Assembly (NCBI GenBank): GCA_932521035.1
Contig: OW051497.1
Location: forward strand, 2,914,001 to 2,978,000
Origin: Oscheius dolichura
Taxonomy: Eukaryota > Nematoda > Chromadorea > Rhabditida > Rhabditidae
Reading direction: 5' to 3'
DNA: 64,000 nucleotides
Positions 1 through 11,069 of this stretch are shown in pieces. The translations under genes were made by a program, and so were the position numbers. The notes beneath the pieces are model-generated. The model saw only the letters and a list, made by a program, of their open reading frames with translations. It was not told where the DNA came from and made no database searches. How positions within the stretch are numbered: position 1 is the stretch's first letter; every line of letters begins with the position of its first letter.

Positions 1-275
1 GAAGAAGAGCTCCAATAGCGATTAGAGGAATGAAGTGGAGCCCGAAAGACACATAAACCTCTTGTTTGAATATCTGAAACGGATGGTGACTAGCAGAAGA
101 GTTACCTTGTAGCCAGCGATCATAAAAATATTCCAGGGTAAAACGATTACAACGCTGTGTAGGACAAGGATAAGAAAGACTCCGTTACTGTAATCTCGAG
201 GAACTGCCATGGGAAGAACCATGTTTTCTGAAAAAAGTTGGATACAGTTCTCCCAGCTTGACTACCATCTGACAT
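1..275 (-). CDS. Equilibrative nucleoside transporter (SLC29/ENT-like), N-terminal exons, runs off left edge
   Basis: Three exons can be read: 275-266, 227-105 and 72-1, joined by introns of 38 and 32 bases with GT...TTTCAG borders. The joined peptide starts MSDENMVLPMAVPRD and goes straight into a hydrophobic stretch ending in LPWNIFMIAGY. The PRD(x)N...LPWNxFxxA pattern is the hallmark of the first transmembrane segment of equilibrative nucleoside transporters, which carry nucleosides across membranes by facilitated diffusion. The 32-base intron is not a multiple of three, and removing it puts the sequence into a frame that continues as IFKQEVYVSFG, as expected for the loop and TM2. Only about 60 of the usual 400-500 residues are in the window. 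The start at 275 is the most economical; an upstream in-frame extension is possible. Confidence 0.7.
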
Positions 276-663
276 TGAGAAAGCTTTTCGCAATCGTTTG
301 AATCGGATGAATCTGCCCGGCTCTCGCAGTACACCATAAGATGTAGGCAGGTTCGAAGGATCGGGAGCTGGAAGAGCTCCTCCAGGCATCCTAAGGGCGG
401 CTGTCGCAGAATCAGCTCAAAACAATGTTTGGGGCCACAACTGGATGTCAATCACAGACGATAAAAACAAAGAATCGATCAAGCGAATATAAGCGCAATA
501 TGATTTTGAGGGGAAATACAGCGACCCGAAATGTGTCAGCATTGTACACTCGTATGTGATTAACCGTGGTCTTTTTCGGCTCGCGAGTGGAGCAAGATCT
601 TTGTATCCTCGAAAACAAATACAAATGCTACATTTAGCTGCTTTTATTACATATTTCCCTTAC
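276..663. other. Probable 5' flank of the transporter gene; nothing firm
   Basis: No convincing coding exon is seen here. It lies upstream of the nucleoside-transporter start and probably holds its promoter and 5' UTR. Confidence 0.3.
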
Positions 664-867
664 AAGGGAACCTTTTCATTTTAGGTTGGACTCGTGAGAC
701 GAGACCTAGTGCATTCGAAAGAGCGTCAAAAACTATCCCAGAAACTGTATTCCATTTTCCCAAAATGAGTCGCGTTACGCAGTAGCACGCCAATTAAGTG
801 TTACATGTTAAATTTGTCAAAACTGGTTTTCGCCGTTGTATTCTAAAGATTGCAGTTTAAAAAACGT

Positions 868-953
868 GAAGCGGTAGCCGAGTGGATAGTGCACTCGCTT
901 GTAGAACTTTTTGCTTTTTTTCGGACCGAGTTCGAGTCTCTGTTAGAGCAAGT
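868..953 (+). pseudogene. tRNA-like pseudogene in left arm of the inverted repeat
   Basis: The sequence has a D-arm-like AGCCGAGTGGATAG and a T-loop-like TTCGAGTC, like a type II (Leu/Ser) tRNA, but acceptor and T stems do not pair properly and no clean anticodon loop is present. It reads as a tRNA-derived element rather than a working tRNA. Confidence 0.45.
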
Positions 954-1199
954 CTTTTGCTTTTATATTTTCAAAGGAAAAACAATTTGTAAAAAGTAAA
1001 AGTGATCAACTAACACCCTATAGCATAGAAATGTGAAAATTTTTGACTGACAGATGCTGAAGAAGGAAGATCCCCTCATAAAAATGGCAATCCCTTTATG
1101 ATTCTAGAATACGCCTGCAAACCTATCCTGGGTATCAGTTGACAACTATTACCCATCAAAAATCGTTTTTCTCGTGAAAATATAGAAGCAAAAGACGAT

Positions 1200-1282
1200 T
1201 GCTCCAACAGGGACTCGAACTCGGCCAGAAAAAACGGAAAAATTCTGTAAGCGAGAGCACTATCCACTCGGCCACTGCTTCA
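1200..1282 (-). pseudogene. tRNA-like pseudogene in right arm of the inverted repeat
   Basis: Inverted counterpart of the copy at 868-953. Read on minus it has TGGCCGAGTGGATAG near its 5' end and GAGTTCGAGTCCC near its 3' end, slightly closer to the A/B box consensus than the left copy. The stems are again poorly paired, so a functional tRNA is unlikely. Confidence 0.45.
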
Positions 1283-1490
1283 CATTTTATCTTTTGCAAT
1301 TCCAAGGATACAAGGACGAAAACCAGTTTTGACAAATTTAACGTGTAACACTTAATTGGCGTGCTACTGCGTAACGCGAGTCATTTTGGGAAAATGGAAC
1401 ACAGTTTCTGGGATAGTTTTTGATGCTCTTTCGAATGCACTAGGTCTCGTCTCACGAGTCCAACCTAAAGTGAAAAGGTTCCGTTGTTAG

Positions 1491-1836
1491 ATGCCAACTG
1501 TCTCCAATTCCAGCGGTTAACTGCCGCCTCTTCTGTTTATCGCTTACCATCCCTTTAGCGGTCGGTACTGATGATTCAACGTTGGGTGTCCACACACACT
1601 CTGCCATCTTATTCCTCATTATTCACACCTTCTCTGCACTGTCCGGTGTTACCTTATCAATAGTTTCTTAGAGAATCGAGGCCTATCATGACGTTGTATT
1701 AGCATTATTGCCTTCCGGATTGTTTGCTCATTAGGTCATGGCGTTCTCTAATTGTGGGTCCTTCAAGTTTTGCATCTTTTTGTACTCTGCCGAGATTAGT
1801 TCTGCTTCTAGAGATTATAGCTTCAATTCTTCTTAG
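1491..1836. other. Short intergenic stretch upstream of the phosphatase gene
   Basis: No clear exon. A TTCTTAG acceptor-like motif lies directly before the ATG at 1837, compatible with a trans-splice or 5'-UTR intron acceptor, but this is only an inference. Confidence 0.3.
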
Positions 1837-2865
1837 ATGTCGCAATCATCTTCTATTCCACTAGGCCTTCTTATTGATGCCACCGGCGTCCTGTATGAAT
1901 CCGTTACTGGTCAGGATGGGCTGGTTATTGAAGGCTCCATTGAAGCCATTATCAAGTAAGGTAAATCTATACCGTCTTGCTAATTATTACATGTTTTAGG
2001 CTAAAGAAACTGGGAATTCCCTTTAAAATCATTTCGAATGCCAGTACAAAGACCTCCGCAGACCAGGTTAAGAAGTTGCAGCGCCTAGGGTTTCCGTAAG
2101 GTTTATGACCACCACTCTTATTTGCCTTCAGCATCAGGGAGGAGGACCTTATCAGCCCGATACCGATGGCTAAGGAATACATCCGTCATCATGAACTGCG
2201 TCCAAAATGTTTCGTTGGCAAAGGTGAGTAATTTTATGAGATATCAGGAAAGTCATGATTTCAGGCGTAAAAGCTTACTTTGAAGAGGTTAATTTCGACG
2301 AGAACCCGGACTGCGTCCTCTTGGCTTTTCTAGATGATGGCTTCAACTATAAGACAGTCAACGAAATTTGCCAAACACTGAGGAAGATGGACGTGCCAGT
2401 TCTTGTTACCATCGGCGATGGGTAATCAAAACCCAATCAGCTGTGAGCTCGTTGTTACAGTCGCTACTTCAAAAGAGAGAAGGGAATTCAATTGGATATC
2501 GGCTCTTATGCCTCTGGCATTACGTATACCACTGACTGTAAAAGAATAATTATTGGAAAGCCCACGAAAGAATATTTCAATGTTGGAGTACGAGCTCTCG
2601 GCTTGGATGTCTCTCAAGTAAGGTGTTCACTGAACTTTGAAGGGGACATTTGCAGATAGTCATGATCGGGGATGATCCCATTGGCGACATCGCCGGAGCA
2701 CAGAAGCATGGCATCAGAGCCGTCCAAGTTATGACGGGCAAGTATAGGTCAGTACACGGCTTAGCCATCTAAAAATGACAGTCTAGCCCGGATTTGGAGG
2801 GCGACGTGGTCCCGTTTAGAACCCTGAAGAACCTCAAAGCGGCTGTGGACCACTTCTTCCCCTAA
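1837..2865 (+). CDS. LHPP-type HAD phosphatase (phospholysine/phosphohistidine/inorganic pyrophosphate phosphatase family)
   Basis: About seven exons with 35-50 base introns give a single open frame of roughly 265 residues from ATG 1837 to TAA 2863-2865. HAD motif I is LLIDATGVLYES near the N-terminus (nucleophile Asp; the +2 position is Thr, where the LHPP/HDHD2 group has Ser). Motif II is IISNAST, motif III includes the Lys of IIIGKP, and motif IV is IVMIGDDPIGDIAGAQ. The order and spacing (LQRLGFP, VxxGDGRYFK, VMTGKYSP) follow animal LHPP more closely than HDHD2. LHPP proteins are cytosolic phosphatases acting on phosphohistidine, phospholysine and pyrophosphate. The last intron must use the CTCTAG acceptor; the one a few bases upstream runs into an early stop. 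The gene looks intact. Confidence 0.85.
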
Positions 2866-3540
2866 ACCTCCCGTCACATCAAACATCTCATATCATCCCT
2901 ACTTACAGTTGAATATCCCAAAATGTCATAAAAGTTCCAACTTCCCCGGTTTTAGAATTGCCTATGGATATTAAATCGCAGATAAAACGGACAGATTCAT
3001 TCACACAGTTTGAGCGAGGCCTGAGAATTTTCAATGTTTGTCTCGTCCAATCTGCTCGCATAGAGAATAGAGAATCGATCCTATTGTCGAAATTTGCTTC
3101 AAAGGGCAATATCCTAAAAGATAGCCGTGATTTGGTTATATTTTTCCTCAACGAGTATTGTTCTCTTTTTGTTGTGTCCTTGGGGTTCTTCCCTATTGTT
3201 CCCTTTTTGTACAGTCTCCCAAATCACCCTTTTTATTGAGATTCATCTCTTTTTAACAAACGGATTGTTCCCTTTTTGTTGATATTCGGTAGAATATCAT
3301 AGATCCTAAAGCTTGTGCCATGAAATAAAATCCTAGTTTTCAATAAAGTCCTAGCTTTCCCCATTCTCTAGGAGGAAAAATGGGTTGTGCCACAATAATT
3401 TCTAAAGCAGCAAACGTCATTGCACAAGTTTGTCTTCCTGTCAATTTCGTATAATTGACAAAAAATTGTATAAAGCTCGAAGAAGCCACCAATAAGGTAA
3501 ATAAGGTCAATTTAACAAGTTTTTACGGCTCTGCAGTCCA
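2866..3540. other. Intergenic, AT-rich; no gene recognised
   Basis: Short frames on both strands are the length expected by chance and none has splice-linked partners or a recognisable motif. Presumably contains the 3' UTR of the phosphatase. Confidence 0.3.
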
Positions 3541-4300
3541 ATTGTTAGAGAAAACGCGTTCGACGGCGTGCCGCATCTGTTTGGTGTTGCGGCTCTTCCA
3601 TTTTTTTAGCCAATTTCCACGAAAATATGCACCAATGGATAAGTGCCCATGCCAAATAAGATAGTAATGTTGGATTTTCAAATTTCAGTAGCCGAAATGG
3701 ATTACGTACATGAAATAAAATGTTTGATGCTGTAGTTTAAAAAACTAACCCATTTACCTAATTTTTTTATTATCTATTCGGAATCAGTGTAAAAAACTGT
3801 ATATATAACTGTTTTGCAAAGGTTTTTAGATGAACACACAAAGTTTTCAAAGAAAGCTGCAGCGAGGGCGCGCCACACCTGTTTGATGTTGTGGCTCTTC
3901 GATTTTTTTGCCAACTTTCATAAAAATTGGTACCAAGGGGTAAAAGACAATCCCGAATAAGATAGCCACGTCAAACTTTCAAAATTCTCTAGCCGAAAAG
4001 GTCTACCGAAACAACCATGAAAAAATGTTCGATGCAATAGCTCAAAAACTAACCGGTCTACCCAATTTTTTTATTATATATTCAGAATAAGCGTAAAAAC
4101 TGTATATATATATAGCTGTTTTGTGAAAGTTTTTGGACGCGTGCAAAAGGTTTTAGAAAAAGAGCCACAGCGAGCGAACGCAGACGGCGCCACTTTTCAA
4201 AACACGTTTGTAGTCGTAGCTCATCTATTTAATGGGCAAATTTTATGAAAATTGGTCACTAGGGGTAATCAACTACGAGGAACACGATGGCGAAGTCAGA
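3541..4300. repeat. Degenerate tandem repeat, unit about 300-325 bp, two and a half copies
   Basis: Landmarks recur in order. GGCTCTTCxATTTTTTxGCCAA-like sequence is at about 3591 and 3893, with a weaker match near 4217. AAAACTAACC and CCAATTTTTTTATTAT-like blocks are at about 3745 and 4050. CTGTATATATA...GCTGTTTTG is at about 3799 and 4100. Divergence between copies is substantial. No coding potential was recognised; it may be a decayed satellite or part of an old transposable element. Confidence 0.6.
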
Positions 4301-5191
4301 TTTTTTATATCTCTTAATTGAAAAAAGTTATGCCATGCGCTTCGCGCCGGGCTCGGTTCTCATCCACCTTTCAATCACGGGCACTGTTTGCAACCGCTGG
4401 CCGAGGCTCGCGTTGACAAGATGCCTTTCTGTTCTTATGGAGTCCCTTTTCCCACACGTTCTATCCCAGACCTTCAATCAGATCCAGCTTGTTCATGCCT
4501 ACTTGGAGGAAATCTGCGAATTCGCAGAGCCAACATTACACCAATCGACAGCTCAACTCAACAGGTAGGCGCCGACGTGGCAACCATAAAAAATGAGGGG
4601 ATCCTCCTCATCGGAGCATGGGGGACATGAATTGCTCCCGCGCCATTGTCGAGGCGGCGGAGTTGACCCCGGTCGGCATATGCCAACGATAGCTGGCGTC
4701 TCTTCCAGAGTTCCAATTTGCAACACTTTCTTCCTCATTTATTCTGATCAACTTGTTTTACGCTGCCTGTTTAAGTTTAAGACGGGCAGAGAGAAGACGT
4801 TTTGGACAGAAGAAAGTTATTTTTCTTTAAACTGTATGAAAGGAATACTCATAGGATGAGAAACCCGTTCCACAAGTCATTTGGGTCCTAACACGAAAAG
4901 ATTGCGAAATACGGAAATTCGAGGTTTTTCTCATTCAAAGTCGTTTTTCTCAAGACTCGCCACGTCATGATCTGCAACTTTGCAGAACATTCTAAAACAT
5001 TATGTAAAAAAATTGCCGTTTTCCTTGCTTTAATAAATTGAAAACAACATGTAGACAATATCAGAAGTTTTGAAAAAGATGAGAGGGCATATGCGAGGTT
5101 CCTTAAATTTTTAGCGCCTTTATCGATTACCCGCCCCTTAATTATTCCGTGGCGTTCCTATAAGATTACATAAAGTAATCAATATTTTCAG
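4301..5191. other. Intergenic or unresolved 5' region of the Argonaute-like gene
   Basis: Frames on both strands near 4287-4860 have no recognisable domain. The first coding exon(s) of the downstream Argonaute-like gene may lie here, but I could not pick a start codon with a phase-compatible donor. Confidence 0.3.
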
Positions 5192-8100
5192 GTCTGCAAC
5201 AGTCTTTCGTACCAGCCATTCAAAAAGAGGAGAATGTACGCAAAAATCTCGGTTTGCCTCGCCAGGTATGGCGGTATTCGCCTGTTTTGAAATGCTTTTA
5301 ATTCTAGACTCCTGTTTCATCCTTCAAAGACCTTGCACAGGCTTCAGCAAGCGCTTCTTCTTATAATAGTTATGCCCTCCCAAGAATAGGTGAAAATGGG
5401 TTGGAGGGGATTCCTAGTCAACAGCTTCCAGTAAAGCAGCAAGCTCAAGTCGCCGAGGTGATTTTATTTGGATTTGTAACACACAGGTTCAGAATTCCCG
5501 CGCTAATGGATTTGAATTTGTGGTTTCCTTGGAGTTAACCCCAAAATCCGAAAACACCGCTAAATGGGAGAGCATAATCGCTGTCAACGCTGGCAGTAAG
5601 GTAAAAAAGGATAACTGGTCGGTGAAGCCCTTCTCCAAAGAAGTATAAAATTGGTTTGGTTATCTTTAATCGGTATTTAGGATTTTCACAAGAATTCTAA
5701 CAATTGCAAAAGACGTGATACGATTTTACTAGATACATCTATTTTCGACGTAAGCTTTCCATAAAAATATCTACATCCTGTTTAGATAAAAATTAAAGAG
5801 GATATAAAACTATATATCTATGACGTAAGATTTGCTTGTATGAGAAATGGAGAAATCAAGGATAGAGTTGTAGACGGGTATTTTAAAGTTCAACATGTTT
5901 TATTCGGTTTCAGTCCCTTTAAATCTAAAGCCTTTTGGGAAGCCTTTTCCCAACATCAAATCCGATTTCCCAAAGCACATCAGCTGGTATTCGACGGGGA
6001 TTCCGTAGTCTACAGCAGAAAAGTATTAGGATTTGGTCGTAATCGAGGAGGAATAAAAAATCATTGTTATTTTTGCTTTGACGGAAGCGTAAACTCTCCT
6101 CTTTTCTGTTTTATCTACGGCGTTTAAGAGATATGCTATGTGGATCACAAATAAAAGGAAAGAAATCCTCCCATCGCAGCCGAAGACAGATCGTGAGATA
6201 GAGCTCCTGGAGCATTTTCTTAACAGTCTCATATTAAATCGGAATCGAGTGTGAGTATTCCGCGTTTCTCCCGTTTTCAACTTCTCTTTCAGTGCTCACA
6301 AAGAGTTCCTTGTAACTGATCGAGGCCTGGTGACGTGGAGAGGATCAAAATTATGCGAAACGGCCCTGGGAGCGGCCGCTATCTGTACTGGAGTACGCAC
6401 CGAGGTTACTGCAGATCTACGCTTGGGATTAACTCTTCATTGCTATCGTTAGTGCAGTCCTCTTTTTATTCTAATTTACTGATTTTCAGTAGATCACGAA
6501 GTGAGCAACACGAGGAAAACTATTCCTCATATGTTCTACGAATTCCAACAAGGCAAATTAATTCCTGAATTCGATGACAAGAACTTGGAAGTGCTCAGAC
6601 AGAAGGCAGTAAATCAAAATTATCTCAATCAGCTCTACCAGTCCTTGAAAAGTAAGCGCCCATTTTTTTCCAATACTCTTTGTCTAGACCGGCCTTTAAT
6701 GGTTGAGTATCCAGATGAATACCCAACAGCTAAATTAGTGTGGATACTGTCGATTCACAACCGACCGGCCTTTGAACAACGACTCGGGGTATATTTAACC
6801 TCATTAGTTTCATAAAAATTTAGAGAACACTGTGGTCACCGACCATTAAAGATTATTTTGAGCACAAGAAAAACATACGCCTAAGTGCCCCCTTTTTACC
6901 GTGTGCTTACGTGGTAGATTTAAAGGGGAACAGAGAATGGGTTCCAATGGAATTTCTCAGTACACCTAATAGTGACTGCGAGCTGCCTGAGCCAGACCCA
7001 GATGTTAAAGAACGTCTTCTAGCTGTTAATCAGTCAAAAATTAACGCGTTGGAGCTGTTGCAAGAGTTGTGTTGTTCTGAAGAGAACGTAACTTACTCCT
7101 TGATTGTTCTAAATCCGTTCCAGATTCCGATATTTTGTAAAGAAGACATTTTCACCCAAAACTTTGGGGTCTGTATATCCCCAAACTTCCACAACCATAG
7201 TGCAACCTACATGGAACCTATATATTCAACTGTGGAAGATCCAAATTTACTACCAGATAAGAAACCAAATGATTCAACGTCACTGTATGCCTTCCTCTAT
7301 TTTTTGAAAAGAATTTTCATTCAGGGAGTGGAAAATGTTAACAAAGCCTGCGAAATCTACATTACTGATTTCGCTATGTTGCACAGTTATAAAAAACGAA
7401 CAGTTGGGAGTATTTATCGTAATTTCACTCTCTTACAATACGGATATAGCTATGAAAAAGTATGTTTATTTGATTGTCAGGGTTCTCTCCGAGCAATCTT
7501 CGGAATGGCCTATATTTTTTCTTTTGAATTCTTTTGAACTTTATCTGTTCTCTTAGGTTCCACGGTATTTCAATGGCAAACCTCCGTCTAAATCGACCAC
7601 GAAAGCAAAGAAAATCGTGGAAGGATTTCACAAACACTATGAGAATGATAATGAACCAGTATAAAGAGGTAGGATTTCAGCCTACTTCTGTACAATAAAA
7701 TCTAGGTAAATAAAATTCTCCCTGCTCAGATTGTGATGATGTTCGCTGGTAGTGGTAAAAAGAATAATGAAATTTTGGTGAGACATATCAAGGTACATTT
7801 TTTGATTTACTTAAACGTTAAGACATTTAGAATGGCTTGGGAAAAATACAAAAGGAATGCTATAGAAAACAACAAACAAAGCCAACAATTACCGTGATGG
7901 CGGTGGAAGAGAGATGGGCACAATTAATTCCTGATAAAAACATGAGCCCGGAAAACAGGTAACTTCACAGATTAGAACAAACTGAGATTATCATCAGAAA
8001 GTTGTGTTCTAATGCAGAGGGACGCCTGCTCCTTAACCTAAATTGGTCCAGCGTCAAGTATAACAGCTTTTCCCTGTTGAAACCAGGCGAAAAACTAGAG

Positions 8101-8448
8101 AAGTGTTCCAATTACTGTGTGTTTGTCGACACTTGGAGGCCTCTATTAGGCTGGGAAGTGCAGTTCTTTTCTTCTTAATTTAACTCAACATTTTCAGAGA
8201 ATTTGTCACATGTTGCAATATGCCAACAACGAGGAGAAGGCGAATGATCTCCCCGAGCCACTAGCACAGGCCATACATTACGCAAACGGAATATGCACGA
8301 ATATAACCCATTGTTTGCAGTAAGCTCTAATGTTTCTGTTTTACCCAATTCATTTCGTTACAGAAGTAATTGCAAACTCGTTCGCCACGCTCTTCCGAGA
8401 GCGCTGAAGAAGATGACCGAATATTTGCAAAAAAGCAAACCTATGTGA
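5192..8448 (+). CDS. Divergent Argonaute-like protein (N, PAZ and reduced PIWI), probably slicer-inactive
   Basis: Many exons with 30-100 base introns stay in frame from 5192 to TGA 8446-8448. The N-domain end is seen in LVFDGDSVVYSRK near 5985-6020. The PAZ domain is supported by LGLTLHCYLDHEV (about 6427-6500) and by the diagnostic end IKDYFEHKK...APFLPCAYV near 6850-6910. The PIWI half shows the family pattern PAQIVMMFAGSGKKN...KIQKEC...PTITVMAVEERW near 7725-7920 and the C-terminal LPEPLAQAIHYA near 8250. Argonautes bind small RNAs and silence targets. Here the Asp of the RDG-type motif is replaced (FAGSG), the MID and first PIWI part are about 90 residues short, and the usual RHH motif is absent. 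It may act as a non-slicing WAGO-like protein, or be decaying. The true start codon is not resolved. Confidence 0.75.
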
Positions 8449-9127
8449 TATTCTGTGTGATATTCCTCCTGTGATATCTTGTAATATTTATGCAAATCTG
8501 GGAAAATAAATGTGTGTTTAGGAGGAATATGTTGTGTTCAGAATGTGACCCAGCAATAACCGTCGGCCTCTTCCGGCGGGTAAACTTTCAAATTTGAACT
8601 CCGTCTATGAAATACGGCTGTTGCAAGGTCCGCAGCAAATTTGAATTTTACTAATAACCTAATCTAGTCATATCATTTTTATAATAGCCTTCAATTTTAT
8701 TATTGGCAACCTATTGCCCGCTAGCCTATATCATTTAGTACTGTAGAGATTAAAGAAAGCTTTCTTCTTTTTAACCCCGAATCAGCATTTTGAAATGTCC
8801 TAGGAAAGCATGAGCACGCGCGGTATAAATCCCTTTGTTTTGGTGTATGCGTCTCCTATTTTCAAGGAAGGAATACTGTCATCTATCCGGGAAGCGTCTA
8901 CAAGTTGGATATAAAGTACCCCTTCCAATCTTTGAGGAACATTAGCTTAGGTGTTTACGATTAGGTATCGAGAACATCGCGTAGAACATCTGCCTCTTTG
9001 TCCGCTTCCAGGTGTCAATGTCAATGCCACCGTTTTGTCTCACTTCTACCCTTCATCAGCCGCCGTGTGGCTGTTTTCGTAGAACGAATTAAACTGCTAC
9101 TGTTCTGCCAGTCTATCTTTATACAAA
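8449..9127. other. Intergenic between the Argonaute-like gene and the next plus-strand gene
   Basis: An AAAATAAATG poly(A)-signal candidate near 8503 lies about 55 bases past the Argonaute stop. Nothing else recognisable. Confidence 0.35.
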
Positions 9128-10236
9128 ATGGCAATAATTAGGTAAGAATTCTCGGAAAGTTATAGTGTGCTACAGTTGAACAAAATGGTGGGGGAAGGCG
9201 TGTAGTAGCCTCTATCTTTCTTCTGAACAATGTTGTATTGCTGTTTTTCCCCGATTATAATAGAGTCAATTTGTTCCTCATTTTGTTGCGACTTCTCCGG
9301 TTTTTTTTCTTCGCGCCCTGTGAACGTCACATTTTGAGCCTTATGGAGGGAGAATCGGAAATGCCCCCTAACCGTTTTATGTAACTCTATTTGTAGAATG
9401 CCAAAACGCCTGGCGCAGAGGATCAGCTCAGTACTGAAGAAGAGGCCAAAGAAGAAGAGCAAGGCCTTGGAAGAGGTCGAGAAAGACCTTCAACTGGCCA
9501 TGGACCGCTTCCGCGGTCCAAATCAGGTAAGCAACATTCTAAGCTCGGACAGATTTCGTCTGGAGATGGACAGCCCAAAGGAATATTGCTCCTCCCTCTA
9601 CGAGGGGCCGTTGGGCGAACTGAGGCGAAAAGCTGTGCTCTACGAGCACATCCTTTCTGCTACCGGAGTAAGTGAATCCCCACTCATATATGATCCGTTC
9701 CAGGCGGCCGAGGTGTTCGAGAGCTTAGATAAAAAGAAGCAGAAGATCGTGAACATCCACGACAGGGTAGGAGACTTAAAAATTAAAATTGTAAGTTGAC
9801 TGTTATACAAAGGAATCATAAAATGTTCAGAAAAATTTCATTGGCTCCGAGACGATGGACCGTAAAGCCATCGCCGACAACATGCTTGCGCTAGCGCGAG
9901 CTGTTTATGCTCGTCTTCAGGAGCCCATGTGGAGGAGGTTGATCTCCAACTTGGAAGTAGGTTTCGTTTGATTGGCTCCATCTACTCTCTTACAGAATTA
10001 CATCGCTATATTGGACTCATTCGAGTCTGCGAAAAAGAAGACCTCCGCTCTCGCGGATAAATACAGGATTGCTACTCCGGATACCATCAGCTACACGGAG
10101 AATCATGAAACTGCGTTCATGCAGGTGCGCATACTTTTTCCTCTTTGGACTGAACAGTTTTCAGCAGGTCAATCTTCTCATGTCTCAGGAAATGAAGTCT
10201 AATCTGGCCGAAATTAGCAAATTGTACACTGACTAA
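9128..10236 (+). CDS. Small alpha-helical protein of unknown family
   Basis: A phase-consistent model runs from ATG 9128 (tiny first exon 9128-9141, 255-base intron) or from ATG 9398, to TAA 10234-10236. Donors are seen at about 9667, 9767, 9957 and 10124, each with a matching CAG acceptor. The product is about 220 residues: a basic N-terminus (KRLAQRISSVLKKRPKKKSK) followed by long predicted helices rich in E, K, L and A (KAIADNMLALARAVYARLQE; YIAILDSFESAKKK). The helical layout recalls BAR-type proteins, but no signature confirms this. A 26-base candidate intron near 9528-9553 could also be removed. Convergent with the minus-strand ORF ending at 10269; their poly(A) signals overlap. Confidence 0.55.
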
Positions 10237-10258
10237 AACTCTGTCTTTGCCCTATGAT

Positions 10259-10276
10259 TCAAATAAACTTATTTAT
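10259..10276. terminator. Overlapping convergent poly(A) signals
   Basis: The sequence AAATAAACTTATTTATTATTT gives AATAAA on plus just after the stop at 10236 and AATAAATAAG on minus just after the stop at 10269. This fits tightly packed convergent genes. Confidence 0.5.
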
Positions 10277-10565
10277 TATTTTTTCGCCGTCGATAACTTT
10301 TATTTTTGGCAGTTTTTCTTGGATAAACAACATTTCGACATGTTTCGGAGTGCCTGGATATGCGGCGGTACTCTACAATATCCCAGCTGTGCATAGTAGT
10401 GAAAACAATTTGCGGGTTGGTGACGCCATCAGATAGAAGAGGTTTCAAAAGCCATTGATCCATTGATCCTTTCTTGGGATTCACGAAGAGTTCATTAAAC
10501 TGTTTCTTCTGACTTGTTCCCGGTCCGACCCACATCCAGGTTCCGATGTCGTCATCGTCAGCCAT
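10269..10565 (-). CDS. Small basic-tailed hypothetical protein (98 aa)
   Basis: Single uninterrupted frame from an ATG at 10565 to a stop at 10269. The product starts acidic (MADDDDIGTWMWVGPG) and ends very basic (RKTAKNKSYRRRKNNK). No family is recognised. Support comes from its good start context and its poly(A) signal shared with the convergent neighbour. Further upstream exons are possible but were not found. Confidence 0.4.
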   Translation of the reverse strand: MADDDDIGTWMWVGPGTSQKKQFNELFVNPKKGSMDQWLLKPLLSDGVTNPQIVFTTMHSWDIVEYRRISRHSETCRNVVYPRKTAKNKSYRRRKNNK

Positions 10566-11069
10566 GGTGCAAAGCAGGTACTGTTTACTAGAGTTAGCTA
10601 CGAAAAATGTTGTGATTCAGAGTTTAAAGTGCCCCTTGTTTTGGTTGCGGAGCCCTTCTCCCCCGTACTGTCCCCATTGGTCATTTGTTAGCCGGTCACC
10701 GTTAGTGGTGATCTGCTTCATCTCCTCCAATAAAACAATACACTCCCCATCATGTGATATCCACTGTGTGTCTGCATATTCCGGTGACTATGCTCGATGA
10801 CCAATATCCCTTGGCATCTCTCCTTTGCCACGGTCTCCCCTACAGGTCGGCTAGGCCTCTAGAGGACGGCGATTAGTATTCTGGCCCTTGTTTTCTATCA
10901 ATTGCGATTCTTTTTTTGACATGGGAGCACTGTTTTGTTTTTGTCTATAGCTCTCGGTCAGAGGGCCGTCCCGTATCCTCCCTTGTTGAATCACTGCCTC
11001 ATAGGAGAAGTCTTCTCCAATTATCGATCTTCATCTCTTCAGAATCGGGCTCAACTTGTCTTCTAAAGA
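10566..11069. other. Intergenic
   Basis: No exon recognised. It probably contains the divergent promoter region of the minus-strand 98-residue ORF and the plus-strand gene starting at 11070. Confidence 0.3.

Larger units (their letters stand above)
664..1490. repeat. Large inverted repeat with tRNA-like cores (non-autonomous mobile element candidate)
   Basis: The arms at about 664-990 and 1160-1490 are reverse complements with few mismatches. For example the GGTTGGACTCGTGAGACG block near 684 returns inverted near 1450, and the AATTAAGTGTTACATGTTAAA block near 792 returns inverted near 1340. A spacer of about 170 bases separates them. Each arm contains a tRNA-like stretch with A-box-like (TGGCCGAGTGG) and B-box-like (GTTCGAGTCC) sequences. 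The architecture fits a long-terminal-inverted-repeat MITE or an inverted pair of tRNA-derived SINE copies. No transposase reading frame is present. Confidence 0.75.

Noticed and set aside
9398-10236. BAR-domain assignment for the helical protein
   Set aside because: Only general helical character supports it; no conserved BAR signature was seen, so it is left as unknown.
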